Below, piece by piece: positions 44,546 through 53,751 of a DNA stretch of 64,000 nt; positions within the stretch are counted from its first letter, which is position 1; each line of letters starts with the position of its first letter. Below the pieces are notes generated by a model, which ran no database searches, was not told where the DNA came from, and worked only from the letters and a program-made list of their open reading frames with translations. Source of the stretch: Conexibacter woesei DSM 14684. Its GTDB lineage: Bacteria; Actinomycetota; Thermoleophilia; Solirubrobacterales; Solirubrobacteraceae. The position numbers and the translations under genes were made by a program. The stretch spans positions 1,984,001-2,048,000 of the forward strand of contig NC_013739.1 in assembly GCF_000025265.1 (NCBI RefSeq), written 5' to 3'.

Positions 44546-45253
44546 CTACGCTGCCGGCACGGTGCCGCAACCCGTCGACGACCCGCGCCCGGCGGACCGG
44601 TCGAGGTCTCTCGCGCCTGGGTGGGGGGCCGGCAGGCCCGCTGCGATCTGGGCGAGCACGTCGCGCAGGATCGGTTCGAGCGGTGCGGGTGGGTCGAAGC
44701 GCAGTGCGTGTTCGACGGCGACTGCGCTGGCGGCGCCGATCACGGCGGCTGCCGTGCTCGGGTAGACGTCGTGGGCGGCGTCGGTGCCGGTGCGTTCGGC
44801 GATCGCCGCTGCCAGCGCGGCCTGGGCCGTCGCGTTGGCCTTGGCCATCTCGCCTCGCAGCGCCGGCTCGTCGAGCAGGAGTCGCATGCCGGCGGCGCCC
44901 TGTCGGTCGCGTGCGGGATGGTCGGTGGTGGTGCCCGGCGGCGGGACGAAGTGTTTGACGAGCACGTCGGTGACGGCGTGCCAGAACGGTTCGCTCGCCG
45001 GACGCGTGCGCAGGTCGTCGGCGATCTCGATCATGCGATCGAGGTGCAGTGCGGTGACGGCGGCCGCTTTGCCGGGGAAGTAGTTGCGGAAGGTGCGTTC
45101 GGAGACGCCGGCTGCGGTGGCGATCTCCTCGACCGTCACGTTGCTCCACCCGCGCTCGATCCCGAGTCGGATCGTGGCGTGGCTCAGGGCGGTGCGCGTC
45201 GCGCGCTTCTTGCGCTCGCGCAGCCCGGGTTCGGTGGGGGGGTCGGCGGACAT
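44546..45253 (-). CDS. TetR-family transcriptional regulator
   Basis: A 235-residue protein. The N-terminal HTH is seen as RTALSHATIRLGIERGWSNVTVEEIATAAGVSERTFRNYFPGKAAAV, with the usual TetR spacing. The C-terminal helical ligand domain (about 75-235) is Ala-rich and unspecific. ATG 45253 was chosen since TACGGT (45262-45267) lies 8 nt upstream; a longer start would precede the -10. Target not obvious, possibly the flanking genes. Confidence 0.87.
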   Translation of the reverse strand: MSADPPTEPGLRERKKRATRTALSHATIRLGIERGWSNVTVEEIATAAGVSERTFRNYFPGKAAAVTALHLDRMIEIADDLRTRPASEPFWHAVTDVLVKHFVPPPGTTTDHPARDRQGAAGMRLLLDEPALRGEMAKANATAQAALAAAIAERTGTDAAHDVYPSTAAAVIGAASAVAVEHALRFDPPAPLEPILRDVLAQIAAGLPAPHPGARDLDRSAGRGSSTGCGTVPAA

Positions 45254-45316
45254 CGGCGCGGACCGTAGCACCCCGCGCGGCGAAACTTGCCGCATCGGCA
45301 TGATCGCGGGTGTGCG

Positions 45317-46093
45317 TCAGACGAGCGTCAGCGCCGGCACGCTGCTGGTCTGCGCCACGCGCGCGAGCTCGGCGGCGAACGTCTCGCGCTGTGCCCGGAA
45401 GCGGTCGGCGGGCGCGACGATCGACAGCGCGACCGCCCCGCGACCGGTCTGCAGCGCGCCCGCCATGCAGCAGACGCCGGGCAGGAACTCCTCGTTGTCG
45501 ATCGCGTAGCCGCGTTCGCGGATCTCGTCCAGCTCGCGCTCGAACCGTGCTCGCTCGACGATCGTGTTCGCGGTCCGCGCCTGCAGGGGATGCGTGTCGA
45601 GGAAGCGCTGCACGCCCTGTCTGGGCCCGAGCGCGAGCAGCAGCTTCCCCGAGGCGCGCGCGTGCGCGGAGCCGCGGAAGCCGCGCTGCAGCTCTCTCGC
45701 GATCATCACCCCGCCGGCGCGGCCGAGGACGGTGATGCCGGGCGAGGTCTCCGTCGTGACGACGACCGACTCGCGTATCGCTGCGGCGAGCGAGCGCGCG
45801 CTCGCGGTGACCTGCTCGCGCGGCGAGCGGTGCCGCGTGACGCCGGCGGCGAAGACGCCGGCGCGCGGACCCATCAGGTACCGGCGACCGTCGCGCGCGA
45901 GCACGCCGGTCTGCGTCAGCGTGTGCAGGAGGTGGTACGTCGCGGAGCGGTTGACGCCGGTCTGGCCGCTGATCTCCATCGCGCTGAGCCCCTCCTCGCT
46001 GCGCGCGACGAGGTCCACCATCTGGATCGCGCGAGCGACCGACTGGACGCGCGGGCGCTCGATGGGGCGCCGGGTCTCTTGCTCTCCAACCAT
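45317..46093 (-). CDS. IclR-family transcriptional regulator
   Basis: A 258-residue regulator with an N-terminal winged HTH (SAMEISGQTGVNRSATYHLLHTLTQTGVLARDG, near 38-70) and a C-terminal GAF-like effector domain (about 85-258) with the IclR pattern REQVTASARSLAAAIRESVVVTTE and GKLLLALGP...YAIDNEEFLPGVCCMAGAL. It is divergent from the ABC importer operon and begins the catabolic island. ATG 46093 is 7 nt behind TAGCCT (46101-46106). A near-palindrome overlapping its -35 suggests autoregulation. Confidence 0.9.
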   Translation of the reverse strand: MVGEQETRRPIERPRVQSVARAIQMVDLVARSEEGLSAMEISGQTGVNRSATYHLLHTLTQTGVLARDGRRYLMGPRAGVFAAGVTRHRSPREQVTASARSLAAAIRESVVVTTETSPGITVLGRAGGVMIARELQRGFRGSAHARASGKLLLALGPRQGVQRFLDTHPLQARTANTIVERARFERELDEIRERGYAIDNEEFLPGVCCMAGALQTGRGAVALSIVAPADRFRAQRETFAAELARVAQTSSVPALTLV

Positions 46094-46100
46094 CGCCACG

Positions 46101-46140
46101 AGGCTAACAGCAAACGTGCCGGATCGGCAATTTTATTGTC
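46101..46140 (-). promoter_or_regulatory. iclR promoter with candidate operator
   Basis: Minus-strand TTGCCG (46125-46130), 18-bp spacer and TAGCCT (46101-46106). The 15-bp near-palindrome GGCAATTTTATTGTC (46126-46140; 6-3-6 with one mismatch) overlaps the -35. Its size fits the operators of IclR regulators, and it lies in a short AT-rich patch. Binding is inferred. Confidence 0.5.
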
Positions 46141-46197
46141 ACTATCTGATGGCGTGTCAGATGCTGCGTCACCGTCAGCGATCGCTCACGGGTGAAA

Positions 46198-46247
46198 CGT
46201 CACCACCTGACGACCGTCTTGCGACGGAATCTGCGTGGGCGGAAGCT
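46198..46247 (+). promoter_or_regulatory. Regulon element copy A and promoter of the ABC importer
   Basis: The 24-bp element (46198-46221) contains GTCACCACCTGACGACCGTC and ends in TTG, which starts the -35 (TTGCGA, 46219-46224). A 17-bp spacer leads to GAAGCT (46242-46247). A ribosome site GGAGGAGAG follows before ATG 46274. A partial extra copy (GCGTCACCGTCAGCG) lies about 30 bp upstream. Confidence 0.65.
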
Positions 46248-46273
46248 CCTGCCGGTTCGACCGGAGGAGAGAC

Positions 46274-47878
46274 ATGTCTGACAGTTGGTGGACCGCGGCC
46301 CGGTCCGAGTCGCGGCGTTCGCAGACGCGGGGCAGACGCCCCCGGAGGCGACCCCGTCTCTGGCTGCTGGTGGGTGCGATGGCGCTGCTCGTCACGGTGG
46401 CGGGCTGCGGAGACGGCTCGTCGTCCTCGACGTCGTCGTCGCGTTCCGGGGAGAAGGTGCTGCGCTACGGGGTGACGTCGAAGCTCGACACGTACAACCC
46501 GGCGAGAGACTCCGTCACCGGCGCGACCAACATCCGCTACCTGACGACGGAGACGATCCTCGAGAAGGATCCCGAGACCGGCCAGTACGGGCCCGGCCTC
46601 GCCACGGAGTTCGGCTTCGCCGGCAGAGGCAACACCGCGTACGAGTTCACGCTGCGCGAGGACGCGAGCTTCTCCGACGGCACGCCGCTGGACGCCGCGG
46701 CAGTGAAGAAGTGGCTGGAGTACTTCTCCAGAGCCGGCGGGCCGTGGGTCGGTCTCGTCGCGCTCAGATCGATCGAGACGCCCGGCAGATACACGGTACG
46801 GCTGAACTTCAGAGTGCCGAGCCCCAACATCGAGTACTTCCTCGCCGGCGGCAACAACTGGGGCTTCGTCTCCAGCCCCAGAGGGGTCGACGACCCCAAG
46901 CTGCTGGCGCAGGACATGATGGGCGTCGGCCCGTACGTGATGGACCCCGGCGAGAGCGTCGCGGGCGACCACTACACGTTCACGCCCAACGACCGCTACT
47001 ACGACCAGTCGAAGGTCAAGTGGGACAAGATCGTCGTGAAGGTGATCACCGATCCCTCGACGATGGTCAAGGCGCTGCAGGCGGGCGAGCTCGACGCCTC
47101 CCAGGGCGACTTCTCGACCGTCGGCACGGCCGAGAGAGTCCCCGGACTGAAGGTCCACTGGGGACAGGGCGGCTGGGATCCGATCCTGCTGCTGACCAAG
47201 CACTCCGAGCCGCTGCGCGACGTGCGCGTCCGTCAGGCCCTCAACTACGCGATCGATCGCGAGGCGATCACCCAGGCGATGCTGGGCAAGTACGGCGAGC
47301 CGACCTCCGAGTGGGTCACGACCGACGGCTTCGACCCCGAGTACCAGGACTACTACGAGTACGACCCGGAGAAGGCGAAGCGGCTGCTCGAGGCGGCCGG
47401 ATACGGGGACGGGCTGACGCTGAAGGTGGTCGACCAGGGCTACTACGGCAACCTCGGCGACCGAATGGTCCAGATCGTCGCCGACTACATGAGCAGAGTC
47501 GGCGTCACGTTCCAGGTCACCAAGGCGACGTCCGCCTCCGAGCATCTGGAGAAGGGCTTGTCGGGCGCGTTCGACGCCTGGCAGTTCGCGGTCGGCAGCG
47601 TGCCGACGGCCACCTTCCTGGACTTCTTCGGCGAAGGGTTCGGCGTCATCCCCGACCCCGAGCTGGACGAGATCGCGGCGCGCGCGTCCGTCGCGCCCAA
47701 GGAGGAGATGCCGGAGATCTGGAAGGAGTTCTCGCGGCGCACCGTCGAGCAGGCGTCGATGCTGAACATCTTCACGACGCCGGTCCTGCTCTACGCCCGC
47801 GACGACATCGAGGGCGTCGTCGCGACCCCCGCGTTCGGCGTGTCGCCGGCGCTGCTGCAGTGGGAGCCCGCGAGGTGA
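46274..47878 (+). CDS. ABC importer substrate-binding lipoprotein, family 5
   Basis: A 534-residue extracytoplasmic binding protein. Basic N terminus with RRR pairs, then a lipoprotein signal ending in LLVTVAGC (Cys near 44). The family-5 (DppA/OppA-like) core shows YGPGLATEFGF, LREDASFSDGTPLDAAAVKKWLEYF and PLRDVRVRQALNYAIDREAITQAML. Family-5 proteins bind peptides, but also oligosaccharides or opines, so given the neighbours the ligand is more likely a glycoside than a peptide. Several mature arginines use AGA. First gene of an importer operon; GTGA overlap with the next gene. Confidence 0.9.
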   Translation: MSDSWWTAARSESRRSQTRGRRPRRRPRLWLLVGAMALLVTVAGCGDGSSSSTSSSRSGEKVLRYGVTSKLDTYNPARDSVTGATNIRYLTTETILEKDPETGQYGPGLATEFGFAGRGNTAYEFTLREDASFSDGTPLDAAAVKKWLEYFSRAGGPWVGLVALRSIETPGRYTVRLNFRVPSPNIEYFLAGGNNWGFVSSPRGVDDPKLLAQDMMGVGPYVMDPGESVAGDHYTFTPNDRYYDQSKVKWDKIVVKVITDPSTMVKALQAGELDASQGDFSTVGTAERVPGLKVHWGQGGWDPILLLTKHSEPLRDVRVRQALNYAIDREAITQAMLGKYGEPTSEWVTTDGFDPEYQDYYEYDPEKAKRLLEAAGYGDGLTLKVVDQGYYGNLGDRMVQIVADYMSRVGVTFQVTKATSASEHLEKGLSGAFDAWQFAVGSVPTATFLDFFGEGFGVIPDPELDEIAARASVAPKEEMPEIWKEFSRRTVEQASMLNIFTTPVLLYARDDIEGVVATPAFGVSPALLQWEPAR

Positions 47879-48897
47879 CGACGACGCTGGCCTCCGAGCA
47901 GGCCCGACCCGGTGCGGTGGCGCACCGGGTCGGGGCCGCGCTCCTGCACGCGCCGACCGCGCGCTTCGTGGGACGGCGACTGCTGTCGAGCGCGGTCCTC
48001 CTGTTCGTCGTGTCGGCGCTGACGTTCGTGCTGGCGTCGCTGATCCCAGGGGATCCAGCGCGTCAGATCCTCGGCCCGCAGGCGACGCCGGAGAGCTACG
48101 CGGCGCTGCGACAGGCGCTCGGCGTCGACGTGCCCGTCTACCAGCAGTACTGGGAGTGGCTGCGCCATGCCGTCACCGGCGACCTCGGCACGTCGCTGTT
48201 CGACGCCGTGCCGGTGACCGAGACGATCGGCCGCCGCCTGCCCGTCACGCTGTCGCTGACGATCGGCACGCTGCTCGTCAGCCTGGTCGCCGGCGTGGCG
48301 CTGGGCGTGGCGAGCGCCGTGCGCGGCGGCGTCGTCGGCCGCGCCGTCGACGCCTTCGCGCTGCTCGGGCTCGCGTTCCCGCCGTTCTGGATCGGGGCGC
48401 TGCTGCTGTCGTGGTTCGCCGTCGGCCTCGGCTGGTTCCCGACATTCGGGTACGTGCCCTTCGACGAGTCGCCCGGCGAGTGGCTGCGGTCGCTGGTGCT
48501 GCCGGTCACCGCGCTGTCGGCGTTCGGCGTCTCGGTCATCGCCAAGCAGACGCGCGAGGCGATGCTGGAGGCGCTGGCGAGCGACTACGTGCGGATGGCG
48601 CGCGCGTCCGGCGTCTCGCAGACGTCGATCGTGCTGCGTCACGCGCTCAAGAACGCCGCGATGCGGATCCTCACGATGGTCGGCCTGCTCGCGGTGACGT
48701 TGCTGGGCGGCACCGTCGCCGTCGAGATCGTGTTCGGCATGCCCGGCCTGGGCGAGCTCGCGGTGACGTCCACGACCCGCCACGACGCTCCGATGCTGCA
48801 GGGCATCGTCGTCTGCTTCACGATCGTCGTGATCGCGATCAACCTGCTCGTCGACGTCTGCTACACGCTGGTCAACCCGAAGGTGCGGACGCGATGA
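47875..48897 (+). CDS. ABC importer permease, DppB/OppB type
   Basis: A 340-residue membrane permease with six spans. The N-terminal RRLLSSAVLLFVVSALTFVLASLIPGDPARQILG is typical of DppB, and the EAA-loop region reads DYVRMARASGVSQTSIVLRHALKNAAMRILT. GTG 47875 overlaps the binding-protein stop. Works with the DppC-ATPase fusion and the second ATPase. Confidence 0.93.
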   Translation: MTTTLASEQARPGAVAHRVGAALLHAPTARFVGRRLLSSAVLLFVVSALTFVLASLIPGDPARQILGPQATPESYAALRQALGVDVPVYQQYWEWLRHAVTGDLGTSLFDAVPVTETIGRRLPVTLSLTIGTLLVSLVAGVALGVASAVRGGVVGRAVDAFALLGLAFPPFWIGALLLSWFAVGLGWFPTFGYVPFDESPGEWLRSLVLPVTALSAFGVSVIAKQTREAMLEALASDYVRMARASGVSQTSIVLRHALKNAAMRILTMVGLLAVTLLGGTVAVEIVFGMPGLGELAVTSTTRHDAPMLQGIVVCFTIVVIAINLLVDVCYTLVNPKVRTR

Positions 48898-50846
48898 GCG
48901 ACGACTTCCAGCCGCGCGGGTTCTACCGGCACCTGCTCGGTCACCCGCTCGCCGTCGCGTGCCTCGCGTATCTCGGCGCCCTGATCGTCGTCGCGATCGT
49001 CGCGCCGATCGTGCTGCCCGGCGTCGCCGGCACCCGCTCGGGAGACCTCGCCGCGATCCGGCAGGGACCGACCGGCGCTCACCTGCTCGGCACCGACTCG
49101 CTCGGACGCGACGTGCTCGAACGGCTGCTGGTCGGGACCCGCGTGACGCTGCTCGGCGTCGCGCAGGCCGTCGTCGTGGTCGTCGCGCTGGGCGTGCCGC
49201 TCGGCCTGCTCGCCGGCTACTTCGGCGGTCGCACCGACCGCGTCGTGACGTGGCTGGCCGACGTGACCTTCGCGATGCCAGCGATCGTGATGATCCTCGT
49301 GGTCCTGGCGCTGTTCCCGCAGAGCATGACGGCGGCGATGCTGACGCTCGGCGTGATCGCCGCTCCGGGACTGATGCGCGTGACGCGCTCGGCGACGCTG
49401 CCCGTGCGCGAGGAGCTGTACATCGCCGCGGCGCAGGTCGCCGGGCTCTCGCGCACGTACATCATCAGCCGCCACGTGCTGCCGCGCGTCGCCGGCCCCG
49501 TCGTCGTGCAGGTGTCGCTCGTGGCGGCCTCCGCGCTGCTGGTGCAGACCGGCCTCGCCTTCCTCGGGCTCGTCGTCGCCGAGCCGGCGCCGAGCTGGGG
49601 CGGGATGGTCGCCGACGGCTTCCAGGCGATCACCGAGGAGCCCTGGCTGATCTGGCCGCCCGGCTTGGCGATCGCGTTCACCGTCCTCGCCCTCGGCCTG
49701 CTCGGGGACCTCGTGCGGGACGCGGGCACCGAGCGGTGGGCGCCGTCGGCGCGGCGCCCGCGCCGGCGGCGATCCGCGACGCGCCGGTCCGCCGGCGCGG
49801 CGGCGCTCGACCAGCCCGCGCCGGCGGGGCGGCCGGTGCCGCGGCCCGCGCCTGAGGCGCTGCTGTCGATCGAGGGGCTCACCGTCGCGTTCGACACGCC
49901 CGCCGGTGCCCGCAAGGTCGTCGAGGACGTGTGGCTCGCGATCGGAGCCGGCGAGACCGTCGGCGTCGTCGGCGAGTCGGGCTCCGGCAAGACGGTCACC
50001 GCGACGGCGATCATCGGCCTGCTGCCCGGGATGGGGCGGATCGAGCGCGGGCGCGTCGTGTTCGACGGCGCGGACCTCGCCCTGGCGACGGAGCGCGGGA
50101 TGCGCGAGATCCGCGGCAAGGGGATCGGCTTGATCTCGCAGGAGCCGATGGTCGCTCTCAACCCCGCGTACCGCGTCGGCTGGCAGCTGACCGAGGTCGT
50201 GCGGCGCCACCGTGGCCTTGCGCGGCGCGCCGCGCGGGAGCGGGCGCTCGACCTGCTGCGCGAGGTGCAGCTGCCAGATCCCGAGTCGGTGTTCCGCCGC
50301 TATCCCCACGAGCTGTCGGGCGGCATGGCGCAGCGCGTCGCGATCGCCCGGGCGCTCGCCGGCGAGCCGAAGCTGCTGATCGCCGACGAGCCGACGACGG
50401 CGCTCGACGTCACGGTGCAGGCCGAGATCCTGGAGCTGCTCCGCCGGCTGCAGGCGGAGCGCGGCATGGCGATCATGTTCGTGACCCACGACTGGGGCGT
50501 GGTGGCCGACATGTGCGACCGCGCGGTCGTCATGTACGCCGGCCAGGTCGTCGAGGAGGGGGAGGTCACCGCGTTGTTCCACGCGGCCCGGCATCCCTAC
50601 ACCAAGGCGCTGCTCGACTCCAACCCGCACGCCGCGGTCGACCAGGAGCTGCTGCCGGTCATCTCCGGGGCCGTTCCGAAGCCCGGCCAGTGGCCTGCGG
50701 GATGTCACTTCCATCCTCGCTGCCCGCTGGCGACCGACGCGTGCCGCGCCCACCCGATCCCGCTCGAGCAGCCGGCACCCGGGCGCTGGTCGCGCTGCAT
50801 CCACCATCAGCGGCTCGCCGCCGCGCAGGAAGGAGCCGCGGCATGA
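48894..50846 (+). CDS. Fused ABC permease (DppC type) and ATPase (DppD type)
   Basis: A 650-residue fusion. The first part (about 1-285) is a DppC-like permease with six spans and the EAA-type loop [25 protein letters not shown] basic linker ([15 protein letters not shown]) follows. The second part (about 320-650) is an ATPase with Walker [10 protein letters not shown]-loop [10 protein letters not shown], signature [15 protein letters not shown] and Walker [13 protein letters not shown]. The C-terminal oligopeptide-ATPase tail with Cys residues ([14 protein letters not shown]) may hold an Fe-S or zinc site. Such fusions are known in actinobacteria. ATG overlaps the previous stop. Confidence 0.93.
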   Translation: MSDDFQPRGFYRHLLGHPLAVACLAYLGALIVVAIVAPIVLPGVAGTRSGDLAAIRQGPTGAHLLGTDSLGRDVLERLLVGTRVTLLGVAQAVVVVVALGVPLGLLAGYFGGRTDRVVTWLADVTFAMPAIVMILVVLALFPQSMTAAMLTLGVIAAPGLMRVTRSATLPVREELYIAAAQVAGLSRTYIISRHVLPRVAGPVVVQVSLVAASALLVQTGLAFLGLVVAEPAPSWGGMVADGFQAITEEPWLIWPPGLAIAFTVLALGLLGDLVRDAGTERWAPSARRPRRRRSATRRSAGAAALDQPAPAGRPVPRPAPEALLSIEGLTVAFDTPAGARKVVEDVWLAIGAGETVGVVGESGSGKTVTATAIIGLLPGMGRIERGRVVFDGADLALATERGMREIRGKGIGLISQEPMVALNPAYRVGWQLTEVVRRHRGLARRAARERALDLLREVQLPDPESVFRRYPHELSGGMAQRVAIARALAGEPKLLIADEPTTALDVTVQAEILELLRRLQAERGMAIMFVTHDWGVVADMCDRAVVMYAGQVVEEGEVTALFHAARHPYTKALLDSNPHAAVDQELLPVISGAVPKPGQWPAGCHFHPRCPLATDACRAHPIPLEQPAPGRWSRCIHHQRLAAAQEGAAA

Positions 50847-51850
50847 CTGCATCCGTCGCGACGAACCGCGGGAGCGCCCCGCTGCTGGACGTGCGCGGCT
50901 TGGCCGTCGAGTTCGACGTCGGATCGCACCGTCCGCCGTTGCGCGCCGTCGACGGGGTCGACCTGTCGGTGGCGGCAGGCGAGACAGTCGGCCTCGTCGG
51001 CGAGTCGGGCTCCGGCAAGACGACGATCGGCCGCGCCGTGCTCGGCCTCGTGCCGGTCGCGGACGGCGCGATCGACTTCGGCGGGAGCGACATCACGCAC
51101 GCCGGGCACCGCCAGCGACGGGAGCTGAGCGCCGACCTGCAGGTCGTCTTCCAGGATCCCTACAGCTCGCTCAACCCGACGCGCACGATCGGCCAGACGC
51201 TGCGCGAGAGCCTGTGGGCCGACAAGCACCTGACGCCCGCTGGCGTGTCGGAACGGGTGCGGTCGATGCTCGATCGCGTCGGACTCGGCGCCGACGCCGA
51301 GCGGCGCTATCCGCTGCAGTTCTCCGGCGGGCAGCGTCAGCGGATCGCGATCGCGCGTGCGCTGATGGCGCGACCGCGGCTGGTGATCTGCGACGAGCCC
51401 GTCAGCGCGCTGGACCTGTCGGTCCAGGCGCAGGTGCTCAACCTGCTGCGCGAGCTGCAGGCCGAGCTGGGGCTCGGCTACCTGTTCGTCGCTCACGACC
51501 TCGCGGTCGTGCGCCACCTCTCGCGGCGCATCGTCGTGCTCTACCGCGGGCGCGTGATGGAGCAGGGCGACGCGGCGACGCTGTTCGAGCGCCCGGCGCA
51601 TCCGTACACGCGGGCGCTGCTCGACGCCGCCCCGGTGCCCGACCCCGAGCGCCAGCGCCGGCGGCGTGCGGCGGCCGTGCGGCAGGGCAGCGCCTCGACG
51701 GTCGTGCCCGCCGAGGCCTGCCCGTTCGCGGCGCGCTGCCCGCACGCGATCGACGCGTGCACCACCCGGCGCCCTCCGCTGGAGGCGACGCCGGAGGGCT
51801 CGCTCGTGGCGTGCCTGCGCTGGCAGGAGCTGCGCGACGGGGACGCGTAG
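50843..51850 (+). CDS. ABC importer ATPase, DppF/OppF type
   Basis: A 335-residue ATPase: Walker [10 protein letters not shown] (near 57), Q-loop VFQDPYSSLNPTRTIGQTLRE, signature FSGGQRQRIAIARAL, Walker B LVICDEPVSALD, plus the C-terminal oligopeptide tail with Cys residues (CPFAARCPHAIDAC). Pairs with the fused ATPase to energise the importer. The strong GAAGGAG ribosome site before ATG 50843 supports the start. Confidence 0.94.
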   Translation: MTASVATNRGSAPLLDVRGLAVEFDVGSHRPPLRAVDGVDLSVAAGETVGLVGESGSGKTTIGRAVLGLVPVADGAIDFGGSDITHAGHRQRRELSADLQVVFQDPYSSLNPTRTIGQTLRESLWADKHLTPAGVSERVRSMLDRVGLGADAERRYPLQFSGGQRQRIAIARALMARPRLVICDEPVSALDLSVQAQVLNLLRELQAELGLGYLFVAHDLAVVRHLSRRIVVLYRGRVMEQGDAATLFERPAHPYTRALLDAAPVPDPERQRRRRAAAVRQGSASTVVPAEACPFAARCPHAIDACTTRRPPLEATPEGSLVACLRWQELRDGDA

Positions 51851-51859
51851 GCCGTGCCG

Positions 51860-52705
51860 TCAGCCCATCTGCGCGCGCAGCAGGTCGCGCAGCACGATCG
51901 TCTCCGAGACGGTGTCGCACTCGTTCATGTGCTGCCAGTCGGCCCACAGGTACTCGATCGCGATCGAGCCCTCGTAGCCGCCGGCGCACAGCCGCCGCGC
52001 GACGTCGCCGTAGTCGACCGTGCTGTGCTGCAGCCCGCACTGGAGGCGGTCGGGGCGGGTGCCGCGCACGTGCACGTGGCGGGCGTGGCCGAGCAGCCGG
52101 TGGACGCGCTCGGGCTCGACGCCCTGCGCGACGAAGTGCGAGTAGTCGAGCGTCAGCTCGACGCCTGAGGCGAGCGCGAGCAGATCGAGCGCGGCCTCGG
52201 GCGTCGCGCAGACCGATCCGACGTGGGCCTCGATCGAGAACCGCAGTTCGACGGCGGCGGCACGCTGGGCGCGCCAGGTGAGCTCCTCCGCGGCACGGTG
52301 CAGCGAGTCCCGATGCGACTCGTCCGGCCAGTGCAGGCCGGGCAGCGTGGTGATGCCGGGCGCCCCGATCCGGGCGGCGAAGTCGGCCATCTCGCCGAAC
52401 AGCGCGCGCGACTCGGCGCGGACGTCCGGGTCCGGGCTGTTGGGGGCGAGCGTCTCGAAGTCGGTCCACGGGATCAGGAAGACGTCCGCCGGCCGCAGAC
52501 CGGCCGCGCTGAGGCACCTGCGCACCGTCATCGCCCAGCCGGCGACGTCGGTGCGCACGTCCTCCGGCCGGACGTGCGCGTCACCGCCGCCGGACGCGGC
52601 GACGTCCATGCCCTGCAGGTCGAGCATCGCGATCAGCCGGGCGGCCTGTTCGAGCGAGAGCAGGCGGAAGGTGTGGTCTCCACAGGAGAGGGGGATCGTG
52701 GTCAT
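51860..52705 (-). CDS. Sugar phosphate isomerase/epimerase-family TIM-barrel protein
   Basis: A 281-residue AP-endonuclease/xylose-isomerase-like TIM barrel. Metal ligands of this fold are visible in LRFSIEAHVGS (Glu near 155), LTLDYSHFVAQG (Asp and His near 185), and VHVRGTRPDRLQCGLQHSTVDYG and IAIEYLW near the C terminus (Glu). It is convergent with the importer operon and divergent from the SMP-30 gene; its start region shares the intergenic space with regulon element B. Likely isomerises or epimerises a sugar or sugar acid of the pathway, or acts on 3-keto intermediates. Confidence 0.82.
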   Translation of the reverse strand: MTTIPLSCGDHTFRLLSLEQAARLIAMLDLQGMDVAASGGGDAHVRPEDVRTDVAGWAMTVRRCLSAAGLRPADVFLIPWTDFETLAPNSPDPDVRAESRALFGEMADFAARIGAPGITTLPGLHWPDESHRDSLHRAAEELTWRAQRAAAVELRFSIEAHVGSVCATPEAALDLLALASGVELTLDYSHFVAQGVEPERVHRLLGHARHVHVRGTRPDRLQCGLQHSTVDYGDVARRLCAGGYEGSIAIEYLWADWQHMNECDTVSETIVLRDLLRAQMG

Positions 52706-52746
52706 CGCCTCACCCAACGCGGCCGCGCCGGCGTTGTCATGCCGCG

Positions 52747-52796
52747 CGTCACCACCTGACGACCGTCTTGAGCGCCGCCCGCGCAGCGGCGACGCT
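52747..52796 (+). promoter_or_regulatory. Regulon element copy B and promoter of the lactonase operon
   Basis: The element (52747-52770) again contains GTCACCACCTGACGACCGTC and its last three bases TTG begin the -35 (TTGAGC). A 17-bp spacer leads to GACGCT (52791-52796), 6 nt before ATG 52803, so the mRNA would be leaderless. The divergent isomerase starts only 41 bp away and may also respond. Confidence 0.65.
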
Positions 52797-52802
52797 GGGA
52801 CG

Positions 52803-53747
52803 ATGGACTCGCTTGACAGCACGACGCCGGCGAACGCGCCCCGGGAGCGCGACGTCCGCGTCCTGGCCGACGGGATGGCCTTCCCCGAGAACCCCCGCTG
52901 GCACGACGGCCGGCTCTACCTCTGCGACCACCTGCTCGGCCGCGTCCACGTGCTGGAGGACGACGGGCTTCGGCTCCTCGCGGAGGTGCCGGGACAGCCG
53001 TCGGGCATGGGCTGGACGCCCGCCGGCGAGCACCTGGTCGTGTCGATGAACGACCGCCGGCTGCTCCGGCTGGCCGGCGGCGAGCTGCACGCGTGGGCGC
53101 AGCTCGGCGAGCTGGTTCCCGGCCCGCTGAACGACATGGTCGTCGGCCCGGGCGGGCGCGCGTACGTCGGCAACTTCGGCTCCGACCTGGTCGGCGGCGA
53201 GCCGTTCGCGCCGACCGTGCTCGTGCGCGTCGACCCCGACGGGACGGCGGTCGTCGCGGCCGAGGACCTCTCGTTCCCGAACGGCACGGTGATCACCCCC
53301 GACGGCCGCACGCTGATCGTCGCCGAGACGTACGCGCTGCGGCTGACGGCCTTCGACGTCGACTCCGACGGCGGTCTCTCCAACCGCCGCGCGTGGGCGA
53401 CGTTCGGCGATCCGATCCCGCTCCCGGAGCGGCCCGAGCGCGTCTACGAGCACGTGCTGTCGGCAGGTGCGACCGTGCCCGACGGCATCGCGCTCGACGC
53501 CGAGGGAGCCGTGTGGGTGGCCGACCCGGTCGGCGACGCTGTCCTGCGCGTCGCCGAGGGCGGCGCGATCCTCGACCGCGTCCCGACGGGCGAGCTGGGC
53601 TCGTACGCCGTCGCCCTGGGCGGAGCGAACCGGCGCACGCTCTACGTCTGCGCGAACGCGCGGCTGGGGACGCTGAAGCCCGGCGAGGACCGGCTCGGCC
53701 GCCTGCTGGCGTGCGCCGTCGAGGTGCCCGGCGCCGGGTGGGCGTAG
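52803..53747 (+). CDS. SMP-30/gluconolactonase-family lactonase
   Basis: A 314-residue six-bladed beta-propeller. Metal and active-site features: ENPRWHDGRLYLCDHL (Glu near 27), GPLNDMVVGPGGRAYVGNFG (Asn and Asp near 114), SFPNGTVITPDGRTLIVAET (Asn near 161) and VPDGIALDAEGAVWVAD (Asp near 221), the conserved Glu/Asn/Asp set of the family. Hydrolyses sugar lactones such as arabino-, glucono- or galactonolactone. Co-directional with the enolase-superfamily gene, 4 bp apart, which fits a lactone to sugar acid to dehydration route. Confidence 0.9.
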   Translation: MDSLDSTTPANAPRERDVRVLADGMAFPENPRWHDGRLYLCDHLLGRVHVLEDDGLRLLAEVPGQPSGMGWTPAGEHLVVSMNDRRLLRLAGGELHAWAQLGELVPGPLNDMVVGPGGRAYVGNFGSDLVGGEPFAPTVLVRVDPDGTAVVAAEDLSFPNGTVITPDGRTLIVAETYALRLTAFDVDSDGGLSNRRAWATFGDPIPLPERPERVYEHVLSAGATVPDGIALDAEGAVWVADPVGDAVLRVAEGGAILDRVPTGELGSYAVALGGANRRTLYVCANARLGTLKPGEDRLGRLLACAVEVPGAGWA

Positions 53748-53751
53748 AGCG

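Noticed and set aside
41591-45268. A 1225-codon plus-strand frame opposite the FAD oxidase, LuxR and TetR genes
   Set aside because: It is a GC-rich shadow frame; the three minus-strand genes are unmistakable.
46198-46221. The 24-bp element as the IclR operator
   Set aside because: Not refused outright, but IclR sites are usually 13-15 bp palindromes; the 15-bp near-palindrome at 46126-46140 is the better IclR candidate, so the element is left without a named regulator.
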